A stretch of DNA of 64,000 bases from Burkholderia sp. D-99 (GTDB lineage Bacteria; Pseudomonadota; Gammaproteobacteria; Burkholderiales; Burkholderiaceae): the NCBI RefSeq assembly GCF_011605345.1, contig NZ_JAAOXM010000005.1, positions 1-64,000 on the forward strand. Reading direction: 5' to 3'. The stretch's first letter is position 1; the number at the start of each line of letters is the position of its first letter. The notes under the pieces are model-generated. The model made no database searches and was not told the origin of the DNA. It worked only from the letters and a program-made list of their open reading frames with translations. A program made the translations under genes and the position numbers. Of this stretch, positions 8,827 to 17,661 are shown one piece after another.

Positions 8827-9846
8827 TCATCCGCTTGCCCCCGCCGGCTCCACCGCCGCCGCGTGCACGTCCCGCCGGAATGCGCCGGGGCTCGTGCCCG
8901 TCCATTTCCGGAACGCGCGATGAAACGCGCTCGGCTCGGTGAAGCCGAGCTCGACCGCGATCTCCGCGACGCTGAGCGCGTGCCCGCGCAGCAGCGACTG
9001 GGCCAGCGCGCCGCGCAGTTCGTCCTTGATGGCCGCGAAGCTTTGCCCTTCGCTGCGCAGACGCCGCCGCAGCGTCGCGGGCGTCGTGCCGAGGCGCACG
9101 GCCAGCGTATCGAAGTCGGGCCACTCGGCGGCCGGCAGTGTCTTCAACTGCGCGCGCGTTTTCGCGACCCAGCCCGTGTCGTGCCGGTAGCGGACGAGCA
9201 GGTTGCCGGGCGCGCCGCGCAGGAAGGTCTTCAGCGCCTGCTCGGAGCGGATCGTCGGCAGCGCGAGGTAGGCGGCGTTGAACGCGAGCCGGCTGTCGGG
9301 CCGGTCGAAATGCACGGGCACGCCGAAGAACTGGTGGTAGTCGCTGCGCTGGTCGGGGCTCGGGCACGCGAAGTCGATGCGCTGCAGCGGGATGCGCCGG
9401 CCGATCAGCCAGCATGCGACGCCCAGGAGGATCAGCCAGAACGTCCGGTACGCGAACGCCGGGTAGGGCGCGCCCGTCTGCGTCAGCACGATCTGCGCCT
9501 GTCCGTCGGCCACGACGAGCTCGCCGTGCGGCTCGTCCAGCACCACGCGCAGGAACTGCAGCGCGCGCCGCAGCGCCTTGTCGAGCGTGCCGGCGTGCAG
9601 CACCGCATGGCACAGCAGCGTGAAGCTGCCGCGCCGCATCGGGCGCGCGGCGAGCCCGAAGAATTCGTCGTCGAGGGTGCCGGCGATCGCGAGCCACAGC
9701 CTGCCGTACTGCTGCGGCGTGACGGGCTCGCGCACGGCGGCCGGCAGGCCGGCGGCGCGCAGCACGGGCGCCGTTGGAAGGCCTTGCCGGCGCAGGCACG
9801 CGAGCGCGTCGTCGACGAAATCCGGCGAAATCATCTGCGGCCCCAT
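8827..9846 (-). CDS. AraC family transcriptional regulator with arabinose_bd-type N-terminal domain
   Basis: A 339-residue regulator. The N-terminal ~200 residues match the OruR/ArgR-like effector domain (PF12625-type), beginning MISPDFVDDALACLRRQG. The C-terminus carries the AraC double helix-turn-helix: LAVRLGTTPATLRRRLRSEG and then VAEIAVELGFTEPSAFHRAF followed by KWTGTSPGAFRR. It is transcribed divergently from the acyl-CoA ligase/SDR/thiolase operon across about 145 bp, so it most likely controls that operon. Met codons at 9882, 9846 and 9834 are all possible starts; 9846 is preceded by AGGAAA. Confidence 0.85.
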   Translation of the reverse strand: MGPQMISPDFVDDALACLRRQGLPTAPVLRAAGLPAAVREPVTPQQYGRLWLAIAGTLDDEFFGLAARPMRRGSFTLLCHAVLHAGTLDKALRRALQFLRVVLDEPHGELVVADGQAQIVLTQTGAPYPAFAYRTFWLILLGVACWLIGRRIPLQRIDFACPSPDQRSDYHQFFGVPVHFDRPDSRLAFNAAYLALPTIRSEQALKTFLRGAPGNLLVRYRHDTGWVAKTRAQLKTLPAAEWPDFDTLAVRLGTTPATLRRRLRSEGQSFAAIKDELRGALAQSLLRGHALSVAEIAVELGFTEPSAFHRAFRKWTGTSPGAFRRDVHAAAVEPAGASG

Positions 9847-9990
9847 TTTCCTGCATCCTCCCGACATGGCAAAAGCGATCACGATTCTAGATTCCGTTTG
9901 TCATTGATTGCAATGTGCGGGCTGTCTACTATCGAACTATCCCCGTCGCGCCCCTGGCTCGCCGGCGGCCATAACGCACAGGAGACACGC

Positions 9991-11658
9991 ATGCCTGATG
10001 GAGCTACCGCCCGGGTGGTGCCGGCCTACGCCGACGCCGTGGCCCGATTCAGTATCGAGACCGCCGCGCAGCAACTGCACGGCGACCTGGAGCGCGGCCT
10101 GAACGCGTGCGTGGAATGCTGCGACCGGCACGCATCCGCGGACGCGATCGCGCTCGACTGGATCGACGCCGGCGGCCAGCACCGCAGCTACACGTTTGCG
10201 CAGATGAAGGCGCTGTCGGCGCGCGTCGCGAACCTGCTGGTCGCGCAGGGCGTGAAGCCGGGCGACGTGGTGGCGGGCCTGTTGCCGCGCACGCCCGAAC
10301 TCGTCGCGACGATCCTCGGCACGTGGCGCGCGGGCGCCGTCTACCAGCCGCTGTTCACCGCGTTCGGCCCGAAGGCGATCGAGCACCGGCTGCGCATGAG
10401 CGACGCGCGCCTGGTCGTGACCAACGTCGCGAATCGCGCGAAGCTCGACGAGATCGCCGATTGCCCGCCCGTTGCGACGGTGCGCGCGCCGGGCGAGACG
10501 CTGCCGGAACGCGACATCGATTTCCGTGCGGCGCTCGATGCGCAGCCCGATACGTTCGAACCGGTGCTGCGCAAGGGTTCGGACCTGTTCATGATGATGT
10601 CGACGTCGGGCACGACGGGTTTGCCGAAGGGCGTACCGGTGCCGCTGCGCGCGCTGCTCGCGTTCGGCGCGTACATGCGCGAGGCGGTCGATCTGCGTGC
10701 GGGCGACCGGTTCTGGAACATCGCCGATCCGGGCTGGGCATACGGGCTCTATTACGCGATCACGGGCCCGCTGGTGCTCGGCCACGCGACCACGCTCTAC
10801 GAAGGCAGCTTCACGGTCGACAGCACCTACGACGTGATCGAACGGCTCGGGATCACGAGCCTCGCCGGCTCGCCGACTGCATTCCGGATGCTGATGGCGG
10901 CCGGGACGGAAGCGGCGGCGCGGCTGAAGGGCAAGCTGCGCGTGGTCAGCAGCGCAGGTGAACCGCTGAATCCGGAAGTCGTGCGCTGGTTCGACGCGGC
11001 GCTCGGCGCGCCGATCTACGATCACTACGGCCAGACCGAACTCGGGATGGTCGTGAACAATCACCACGGTCTCGCGCATACTGTCCACGCCGGTTCGGCC
11101 GGCTTCGCGATGCCCGGCTACCGCGTCGCGGTGCTCGACGAAGCGAGCCGCGAACTCGGCCCCGGCGAGCCCGGCAACCTCGCGATCGACATCGCTCGCT
11201 CGCCGCTGCTGTGGTTCCACGGCTACTGGCAGCAGGACACGCCGGCGATCGCGGGCGGCTATTACCGGACCGGCGACAACGTCGAGCTGGAGCCGGACGG
11301 CACCGTGAGCTTCATCGGCCGCGCGGACGACGTGATCACGTCGTCCGGCTACCGGATCGGCCCGTTCGACGTGGAAAGCGCGCTGATCGAGCATCCGGCC
11401 GTGAGCGAGGCCGCCGTCATCGGCGTGCCCGACGCGGAGCGCACGGAGATCGTCAAGGCGTTCGTCGTGCTGTCGAAAGACTACGACGGCACGCCGGCGC
11501 TGGCCGAGGAACTGAGCCTGCACGTGAAGCGGCGGCTGTCCGCTCACGCCTATCCTCGCGCGATCGACTTCGTCGACGCGCTGCCGAAAACCCCGAGCGG
11601 CAAGATCCAGCGCTTCGTGTTGCGCAAGATGGAAGCCGAGAAGGTCGCTCAACCCTGA
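9991..11658 (+). CDS. Acyl-CoA synthetase (AMP-forming), acetyl/medium-chain ACS-like
   Basis: A 555-residue ANL-superfamily ligase. The P-loop MMMSTSGTTGLPKGVP, the A5 motif YDHYGQTELGM, the GYYRTGD motif and hinge GRADDVITSSGYRIGP, and the catalytic lysine motif TPSGKIQRF near the C-terminus are all present. The enzyme activates a carboxylic acid as an acyl-adenylate and then an acyl-CoA. A strong AGGAGA site precedes ATG at 9991. It heads an operon with a 3-hydroxyacyl-CoA-type SDR (22 bp downstream) and a thiolase, which fits beta-oxidation of a short or branched acid. The exact acid is unknown. Confidence 0.87.
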   Translation: MPDGATARVVPAYADAVARFSIETAAQQLHGDLERGLNACVECCDRHASADAIALDWIDAGGQHRSYTFAQMKALSARVANLLVAQGVKPGDVVAGLLPRTPELVATILGTWRAGAVYQPLFTAFGPKAIEHRLRMSDARLVVTNVANRAKLDEIADCPPVATVRAPGETLPERDIDFRAALDAQPDTFEPVLRKGSDLFMMMSTSGTTGLPKGVPVPLRALLAFGAYMREAVDLRAGDRFWNIADPGWAYGLYYAITGPLVLGHATTLYEGSFTVDSTYDVIERLGITSLAGSPTAFRMLMAAGTEAAARLKGKLRVVSSAGEPLNPEVVRWFDAALGAPIYDHYGQTELGMVVNNHHGLAHTVHAGSAGFAMPGYRVAVLDEASRELGPGEPGNLAIDIARSPLLWFHGYWQQDTPAIAGGYYRTGDNVELEPDGTVSFIGRADDVITSSGYRIGPFDVESALIEHPAVSEAAVIGVPDAERTEIVKAFVVLSKDYDGTPALAEELSLHVKRRLSAHAYPRAIDFVDALPKTPSGKIQRFVLRKMEAEKVAQP

Positions 11659-11680
11659 ACACAACCTGTACGGACTGCGA

Positions 11681-12448
11681 ATGGATATCAAGGATCGTGT
11701 TTTTCTGATCACGGGCGCCGGTTCGGGCCTCGGCGCCGCGGTGGCGCGCATGGTGGTCGCGGAAGGCGGCAAGGCCGTGCTGCTGGACGTCAACGAAGAG
11801 GCCGGCGCGGGCCTCGCGCATGAACTCGGTGCGGCGGCGCGCTTCGTGAAGACCGACGTGACGAGCGAAGCCGACGGCCAGGCGGCCGTCGCCGCCGCGC
11901 GTGACGCGTTCGGCCGCATCGACGCGCTCGTCAACTGCGCGGGCGTCGCGCCGGGCGAGAAGGTGGTGGGCCGCGACGGTCCGCATTCGCTCGACCGTTT
12001 CGCGCGCGCGGTGTCGATCAATCTGGTCGGCACGTTCAACATGATCCGGCTGGCCGCCGAAGCGATGTCGAAGCAGGATGCCAATGCGGAAGGCGAGCGC
12101 GGCGTGATCGTCAACACCGCGTCGGTCGCGGCGTTCGACGGGCAGATCGGGCAGGCCGCGTATGCGGCGTCGAAGAGCGGCGTGGTGGGCATGACGCTGC
12201 CGATCGCGCGCGAGCTCGCGCGGTTCGGCATTCGCGTGGTGACGGTCGCGCCGGGCATCTTCGCGACGCCGATGATGGCCGGCATGCCGCAGGACGTGCA
12301 GGACGCGCTCGGCAAGAGCGTGCCGTTCCCGCCGCGGCTCGGCCGCCCGGAAGAATTTGCGGCGCTGGTGCGCCACATCGCCGAGAACACGATGCTGAAC
12401 GGCGAAGTCATCCGTCTCGATGGCGCGTTGCGCATGGCACCGCGCTGA
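11681..12448 (+). CDS. Short-chain dehydrogenase, 3-hydroxyacyl-CoA dehydrogenase type (HSD17B10-like)
   Basis: A 255-residue classical SDR. The cofactor motif TGAGSGLG, Asp-Val after strand 3 (KTDVTSEA), NCAGVAPG, catalytic Ser in NTASVAAFDGQ and the YAASKSG catalytic Tyr-Lys pair are all visible. The INLVGTFNMIRLAAE and KQDANAEGERGVIVNTAS segments and the MLNGEVIRLDGALRM end are those of the type II 3-hydroxyacyl-CoA dehydrogenase group. It sits between an acyl-CoA ligase and a thiolase, so it probably oxidises a 3-hydroxyacyl-CoA with NAD before thiolytic cleavage. Confidence 0.87.
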   Translation: MDIKDRVFLITGAGSGLGAAVARMVVAEGGKAVLLDVNEEAGAGLAHELGAAARFVKTDVTSEADGQAAVAAARDAFGRIDALVNCAGVAPGEKVVGRDGPHSLDRFARAVSINLVGTFNMIRLAAEAMSKQDANAEGERGVIVNTASVAAFDGQIGQAAYAASKSGVVGMTLPIARELARFGIRVVTVAPGIFATPMMAGMPQDVQDALGKSVPFPPRLGRPEEFAALVRHIAENTMLNGEVIRLDGALRMAPR

Positions 12449-12466
12449 CACTGGAGGAAGCGAATC

Positions 12467-13657
12467 ATGACGACTCAGGATCCGATCGTAATCGTTGGCA
12501 CGGCGCGTACGCCGATGGGTGGTTTTCAGGGCGACCTGGCGGCAGCCAGCGCGAGCGACCTCGGCGCGGTAGCGATTCGCGCGGCGCTCGAGCGCGCGAA
12601 TGTGCCGGCCGAGCGTATCGATGAAATCGTGTTCGGCTGCGTGCTGCCGGCGGGCCAGGGCCAGGCCCCGGCGCGGCAGGCCGCGCTGAAGGCCGGACTG
12701 CCGCTCGGCGCGGGCGCGACCACGGTCAACAAGATGTGCGGCTCGGGGATGAAGGCCGCGATGTTTGCGCATGACCTGCTGCTCGCCGGCTCGGCGGCGG
12801 TGGCCGTCGCGGGCGGGATGGAGAGCATGACGAATGCACCGTACCTGCTGCCGAAGGCGCGCGCGGGGATGCGCATGGGTCACGGGCAGGTGCTCGACCA
12901 CATGTTCCTCGACGGGCTCGAAGACGCATACGAGAAGGGCCGCCTGATGGGCACGTTCGCCGAGGACTGCGCGCAGGCGTACCAGTTCACGCGCGAGGCA
13001 CAGGATGCGTTCGCGATCGCGTCGCTGACGCGCGCGCAACGCGCGATCGCCGAAGGGCATTTCGTGTCGGAGATCGCGCCGGTGACCGTGAAGGCCGGAA
13101 AGACCGAAGCCGTCGTGTCGATCGACGAACAGCCGGGCAACGCGAAGCTCGACAAGATCCCGACGCTGAAGCCGGCCTTCCGCGAGGGCGGCACGGTGAC
13201 GGCCGCCAATGCGTCGTCGATTTCGGACGGCGCGGCCGCGCTCGTGATGATGCGCCGCTCGGAAGCCGAGCGCCTCGGCCTCACGCCGAAGGCGGTGATC
13301 GTCGGGCATTCGACCTTCGCGGACAAGCCGGGCCTGTTCGCGACCGCGCCGATCGGCGCGCTGCGCAAGCTGTCGGAGAAAACCGGCTGGAACCTGCGCG
13401 ACGTCGACCTGTTCGAGATCAACGAAGCGTTCGCGGTGGTGCCGATGGCCGCGATGCGCGATCTCGACCTGCCGCACGAGAAGGTCAACGTGCACGGCGG
13501 TGCGTGCGCGCTCGGCCATCCGATCGGTGCATCGGGTGCGCGCGTGATGGTGACGCTGCTGGCCGCGCTGGAAACGTACGGGATGAAGCGCGGCATCGCG
13601 TCGCTGTGCATCGGCGGCGGCGAGGCGACGGCGATCGCGATCGAGCGCGTGGTTTGA
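12467..13657 (+). CDS. Acetyl-CoA acetyltransferase (thiolase)
   Basis: A 396-residue thiolase of normal length. Nucleophile Cys91 lies in NKMCGSGMKA, the catalytic His in GGACALGHPIGASGAR and the second Cys in SLCIGGGEATA. GGMESMTNAPYLL and the ISDGAAALVMM segment are characteristic. It cleaves a 3-ketoacyl-CoA to acetyl-CoA plus a shortened acyl-CoA, or the reverse. A GAGGAAGC site precedes ATG at 12467, 18 bp after the SDR gene, and a strong terminator follows, so it closes the three-gene operon. Confidence 0.92.
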   Translation: MTTQDPIVIVGTARTPMGGFQGDLAAASASDLGAVAIRAALERANVPAERIDEIVFGCVLPAGQGQAPARQAALKAGLPLGAGATTVNKMCGSGMKAAMFAHDLLLAGSAAVAVAGGMESMTNAPYLLPKARAGMRMGHGQVLDHMFLDGLEDAYEKGRLMGTFAEDCAQAYQFTREAQDAFAIASLTRAQRAIAEGHFVSEIAPVTVKAGKTEAVVSIDEQPGNAKLDKIPTLKPAFREGGTVTAANASSISDGAAALVMMRRSEAERLGLTPKAVIVGHSTFADKPGLFATAPIGALRKLSEKTGWNLRDVDLFEINEAFAVVPMAAMRDLDLPHEKVNVHGGACALGHPIGASGARVMVTLLAALETYGMKRGIASLCIGGGEATAIAIERVV

Positions 13658-13716
13658 CGCGTAGCACGCACGTAACGACGCACACGCGCGATACGGCACG
13701 CTGACCGTATCGCGCC

Positions 13717-13774
13717 GCGGGCGAAAGGCATCGCGCAGGCTGAATCTGCGCGTTGCCCTTCGCCCGCATTTTTT
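13717..13774 (+). terminator. Intrinsic terminator after the thiolase operon
   Basis: A long GC-rich stem: left arm 13717-13738 (gcgggcgaaaggcatcgcgcag), right arm 13746-13767, with two mismatches over 22 bp, followed directly by ATTTTTT. It lies 60 bp after the thiolase stop and before the convergent TetR gene. Confidence 0.88.
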
Positions 13775-13798
13775 CAGTGAATTGCGCTTCGCGTTGGC

Positions 13799-14491
13799 CT
13801 ACGTCTTCGCGTGCGGCGACACGGCACCGCAGGCGCGAATCACGAGCTGCACGACCTGCTCGGTCCGCTCGTCGAACGCCTTCTGCGTGAACGTACGCTT
13901 GCCGCTCAGCGCGCGGATCTGCGCATCGAAATCCGCGTAGTGCTGCGTGGTCGCCCAGATCAGGTACATCAGCGCATGCGCATCGATCGGCGCGAGCAGC
14001 CCGCGCGCGATCCAGCCGTCGATCACCTTCACGCGCGTGTCGAACCACGGCTTCACGCGCCCCGCCAGGATGTCCTGCATGTGCTCCGCGCCCTGGATGA
14101 TCTCGTTGGCCCAGACCTTCGAGCCGAGCGGGCGCCGCCGCGACAGCGCCATCTTCGCGCGCACGTAGCCGCCGATCGCTTCCACCGGATCGTCGTCGGC
14201 CTCGAACGAGCCGGCCGCATGATGCCAGTCCTCGAACAGATCCTCGAGCACACGGCGGTACAGCGCGAGCTTCGTCGGGAAGTAGTAATGCAGGTTCGCT
14301 TTCGGCAAGCCGGCACGCTCCGCGATCATCGCGGTGCTCGCGCCGTCGAGGCCGCGTTCCGCGAACACGGCCTCCGCACAGGCGAGCAGGTGCGCTTCGT
14401 TGGACTCGCGGATGTGCGCCTTGCGTCGCCGCAAAGGCGCGGGCGTTTCGTCGCTGTCGGTGGCTTCGGTTGCCGCCTCGTCATGTCTCAT
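13799..14491 (-). CDS. TetR/RutR-like regulator of pyrimidine catabolism
   Basis: A 230-residue TetR-family repressor. The helix-turn-helix is in GASTAMIAERAGLPKANLHY followed by YFPTKLALYRRVLEDL. The C-terminal domain (ALSRRRPLGSKVWANEIIQG, WIARGLLAPIDAHALMYLIW) resembles the YcdC/RutR ligand domain. RutR in E. coli binds uracil or thymine and controls pyrimidine degradation. Here the gene is divergent from a complete reductive pyrimidine-degradation operon, with a perfect palindrome in the shared upstream region, so control of that operon is a strong inference from synteny. An acidic/basic N-terminal extension of ~25 residues precedes the DNA-binding domain. Confidence 0.85.
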   Translation of the reverse strand: MRHDEAATEATDSDETPAPLRRRKAHIRESNEAHLLACAEAVFAERGLDGASTAMIAERAGLPKANLHYYFPTKLALYRRVLEDLFEDWHHAAGSFEADDDPVEAIGGYVRAKMALSRRRPLGSKVWANEIIQGAEHMQDILAGRVKPWFDTRVKVIDGWIARGLLAPIDAHALMYLIWATTQHYADFDAQIRALSGKRTFTQKAFDERTEQVVQLVIRACGAVSPHAKT

Positions 14492-14668
14492 CGTTGCCCT
14501 CGCGCGGCGGGCGTGCCGCGTTGGGCTTCATTCTAGCCGCTGATCCGTATCGAACGCACGTGTGCGGGCTTCGCGCATCGATCGCGATGCTGCGTTGCGA
14601 TGGCACGTTTCTCGCTCTATTCATTCACGCAAGAAAGACATTGATTTGGTCATTTTGATCGTCTAAAA

Positions 14669-14686
14669 CCTGTCCAATCGGACAGG
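14669..14686. promoter_or_regulatory. Candidate operator: perfect 7-4-7 palindrome
   Basis: CCTGTCC (14669-14675), spacer aatc, GGACAGG (14680-14686): a perfect inverted repeat in the 356-bp space between the TetR gene (start 14491, leftward) and the amidase gene (start 14848, rightward). Its size and dyad symmetry suit a TetR-family homodimer. It is not the E. coli RutR consensus (TTGACCA-type), so the assignment rests on position and symmetry. Nothing else of note was seen in this interval. Confidence 0.6.
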
Positions 14687-14847
14687 ATTCGACGCGCGGC
14701 GGAAACCTCTCGGCGCGATTCGTCGGACGAACTTCGCGAACGACCGGGGCATGCACCGCGCTTGGGCGGTGTTGCCCCGAAACAGGCATGGCACGCACCG
14801 GCACAGACCGGGCTGACGACATCACCGACCCCACAGGAGCGATACGA

Positions 14848-16128
14848 ATGAACGCGGTATCGGAAACAGTGAAGCGGGCAGCTTTCGACACGTCGATCAA
14901 GGTCGACGGCAAGCGGTTGTGGGACAGCCTGATGGAAGTCGCGAAGATCGGCGCGACGCCGAAGGGCGGCGTGTGCCGCCTCGCGCTGACCGATCTCGAC
15001 AAGGCCGGCCGCGACCTGATCGTCGGCTGGGCGAAGGCCGCCGGCTGCACGGTGACGGTGGATACGATGGGCAACGTGTTCATGCGCCGCGCGGGCCGCG
15101 TGGCCGATGCGGCGCCGGTCGTCACGGGCTCGCATGCGGATTCGCAGCCGACGGGCGGCCGCTTCGACGGCATCTACGGTGTGCTCGGCGGTCTCGAGGT
15201 GATTCGCAGTCTCAACGATCACGGCATCGAGACCGAGCATCCGGTCGAGGTCGTGATCTGGACCAACGAGGAAGGTTCGCGCTTCGCGCCCGCGATGGTC
15301 GCATCCGGCGTATTCGCGGGCGTATTCCCGCTCGAATACGGGCTGTCGCGCAAGGACGTGGACGGCAAGACGATCGGCGAGGAGCTGGCGCGCATCGGCT
15401 ATGCGGGCGACGTGCCGTGCGGCGGGCGCAAGCTGCACGCGGCCTTCGAACTGCATATCGAGCAGGGGCCGATTCTCGAAGCGGAATGCAAGACGATCGG
15501 CGTCGTGACCGATGCGCAGGGGCAGCGCTGGTACGAGATCACGTTCACCGGCCAGGAAGCGCACGCGGGGCCGACGCCGATGCCGCGCCGCCGCGACGCG
15601 CTGCTCGGTGCGTCGCGCGTGGTCGATCTCGTCAACCGGATCGGCCTCGATCATGCGCCGTTCGGCTGCGCGACGGTCGGCATGATGCAGGTCTACCCGA
15701 ACTCGCGCAACGTGATTCCCGGCCGCGTGTTCTTCACCGTCGATTTCCGTCACCCGGACGACGCGGTGCTCGCGAAGATGGATGCTGCATTGCGCGACGG
15801 TGTGGCGCGCATCGCAGCCGACATCGGGCTCGAGACCCAGCTCGAACAGATTTTCTATTACAAGCCGGTCGCGTTCGATGCCGCCTGCGTGGAAGCGGTG
15901 CGCGGTGCGGCCGACCGCTTCGGCTACTCGCATCGCGACATCGTGTCGGGCGCGGGGCACGATGCGTGTTATCTCGCGCAGGTCGCGCCGACGTCGATGG
16001 TGTTCGTGCCGTGTGTCGACGGGATCAGCCACAACGAGATCGAGGACGCGACGCCCGCATGGATCGAGGCCGGCGCGAACGTGCTGCTGCACGCGATGCT
16101 GTCGCGCGCCTGCGAGCCGGCTTCATGA
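14848..16128 (+). CDS. Zn-dependent amidase, N-carbamoyl-beta-alanine amidohydrolase (beta-ureidopropionase) type
   Basis: A 426-residue M20/M40-type di-metal amidohydrolase. Metal ligands are visible in TGSHADSQPTGGRFDG (His, Asp), the bridging Glu pair in WTNEEGSRFAP, His in ELHIEQGPILE and the late His in SGAGHDACYLA. This pattern is that of the HyuC/PydC/allantoate amidohydrolase group, which hydrolyses N-carbamoyl amino acids. In this operon it would perform the last step of reductive uracil breakdown: N-carbamoyl-beta-alanine to beta-alanine, CO2 and ammonia. Start 14848 has AGGAGCG upstream; an in-frame Met at 14788 lacks one. Confidence 0.87.
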   Translation: MNAVSETVKRAAFDTSIKVDGKRLWDSLMEVAKIGATPKGGVCRLALTDLDKAGRDLIVGWAKAAGCTVTVDTMGNVFMRRAGRVADAAPVVTGSHADSQPTGGRFDGIYGVLGGLEVIRSLNDHGIETEHPVEVVIWTNEEGSRFAPAMVASGVFAGVFPLEYGLSRKDVDGKTIGEELARIGYAGDVPCGGRKLHAAFELHIEQGPILEAECKTIGVVTDAQGQRWYEITFTGQEAHAGPTPMPRRRDALLGASRVVDLVNRIGLDHAPFGCATVGMMQVYPNSRNVIPGRVFFTVDFRHPDDAVLAKMDAALRDGVARIAADIGLETQLEQIFYYKPVAFDAACVEAVRGAADRFGYSHRDIVSGAGHDACYLAQVAPTSMVFVPCVDGISHNEIEDATPAWIEAGANVLLHAMLSRACEPAS

Positions 16129-16259
16129 CGCAGAGACTGTAGCAACCGGCAGGCAGCGTATCGCCTGACCTGAAGCATTCCTGATAATGATGACCGCCCC
16201 GACTGTGCATTCGCAGCCGGCGGGGACGGCTTTGTCTCCACCCAGTCGAAGGAACGCGT

Positions 16260-17597
16260 ATGACCACCAAGCCAACCGGCGATATCGCCGCGCATCGCCT
16301 GTCGTCCACGCAACTCTCGTGCGAATTCGCCGATATCGCGCCGCTGCTCGATCCGACTGCCGCCGCGGCCGCCGCCAGCCGTTGCCACTACTGCTACGAC
16401 GCGCCGTGCGTGCAGGCCTGCCCGACGCAGATCGACATCCCGAGCTTTATCCGCAAGATCGGCAACGGCAACCTGAAGGGCGCCGCGACCGACATCCTGT
16501 CGGCGAACCCGCTCGGCGGGATGTGCGCACGCGTGTGCCCGACCGAGATCCTGTGCGAAGGCGCATGCGTGCGCAACCACCAGGATGCGCAGCCGGTTGC
16601 GATCGGCGCGCTGCAGCGGCATGCGACCGACTGGGCGATGACAACCGGCGCGGTGCGCTTCACGCGCGCGCCCGACACGGGCCGCCATGTCGCGGTGGTC
16701 GGCGCGGGCCCGGCCGGGCTCGCGTGTGCGCACCGGCTCGCGCTCGCCGGGCACCGCGTCACGCTGTTCGATGCGCGCCCGAAGGCCGGCGGTCTCAACG
16801 AATACGGGATCGCCGCGTACAAGACGGTAGACGATTTCGCTCAGCGTGAAGTCGAGTGGCTGCTGTCGGTGGGCGGCATCACGCTGAAGACCGGCGTTGC
16901 GCTCGGCCGCGACATCACGCTCGACGCGCTGCGCGAGCAGCACGACGCGGTGTTTCTCGCGATGGGCCTCGGCGGCGTGCGGGCGCTCGCGATCGACGGC
17001 GAACAACTGGCCGGCGTGATGAACGCGGTCGACTTCATCGAGCAGGTGCGGCAGGCCGACGCGCTGGAGAACGTGGCGGTCGGGCGGCGCGTGGTCGTGA
17101 TCGGCGGCGGCAATACGGCCATCGATGCGGCGGTGCAAAGCCGCAAGCTCGGCGCCGATCGCGTGACGATGGTGTACCGGCGCGGCGTGGACGCGATGAG
17201 CGCGACGTGGGCCGAGCGCGAATTCGCGCAGAAGAGCGGCGTCACGCTCGTCACGCACGCGAAGCCCGTGCGTATGGCGGGCGCGAACGGGCAGGTGACG
17301 GGTGTCGAGTTCGAGGCGGCATCGGGCGAGCGTTTCACCGTGGACGCGGACATGGTGCTGAAGGCGATCGGCCAGACGCTGGTTCCGGACGGCATCGCGG
17401 CCGCGCTGCTGACGGCGGACGGCGCACGCATCGCGGTGGACGCGGACGGGCGCACCGCATGGCCCGACGTGTGGGCCGGTGGCGACTGCGCAGCGACGGG
17501 CGGCGTCGACCTCACGGTGCAGGCCGTGCAGGACGGCAAGCGTGCGGCCGCGTCGATCGACGCGGCGCTCGCGCAGCGCGATGCGAAGGCCGCGTGA
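16260..17597 (+). CDS. preT: NAD-dependent dihydropyrimidine dehydrogenase subunit PreT
   Basis: A 445-residue flavoprotein of the GltD/PreT type. The N-terminal Fe-S domain has CHYCYDAPCVQACPTQID and then GGMCARVCPTEILCEGAC. An FAD Rossmann motif (VVGAGPAGLACAHR) and an NAD(P)H motif (VVIGGGNTAIDAA) follow, with the C-terminal VWAGGDCAATGGVDLTVQAV closing the FAD site. PreT passes electrons from NADH to PreA for reduction of uracil and thymine to their dihydro forms. GAAGGA precedes ATG at 16260, and preA begins 65 bp after the stop. Confidence 0.93.
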   Translation: MTTKPTGDIAAHRLSSTQLSCEFADIAPLLDPTAAAAAASRCHYCYDAPCVQACPTQIDIPSFIRKIGNGNLKGAATDILSANPLGGMCARVCPTEILCEGACVRNHQDAQPVAIGALQRHATDWAMTTGAVRFTRAPDTGRHVAVVGAGPAGLACAHRLALAGHRVTLFDARPKAGGLNEYGIAAYKTVDDFAQREVEWLLSVGGITLKTGVALGRDITLDALREQHDAVFLAMGLGGVRALAIDGEQLAGVMNAVDFIEQVRQADALENVAVGRRVVVIGGGNTAIDAAVQSRKLGADRVTMVYRRGVDAMSATWAEREFAQKSGVTLVTHAKPVRMAGANGQVTGVEFEAASGERFTVDADMVLKAIGQTLVPDGIAAALLTADGARIAVDADGRTAWPDVWAGGDCAATGGVDLTVQAVQDGKRAAASIDAALAQRDAKAA

Positions 17598-17661
17598 TAG
17601 CACGACGCGCCAAACGCACCACGAGCACAACGAACACGACCCCACTCTCACGGAGCCGAAC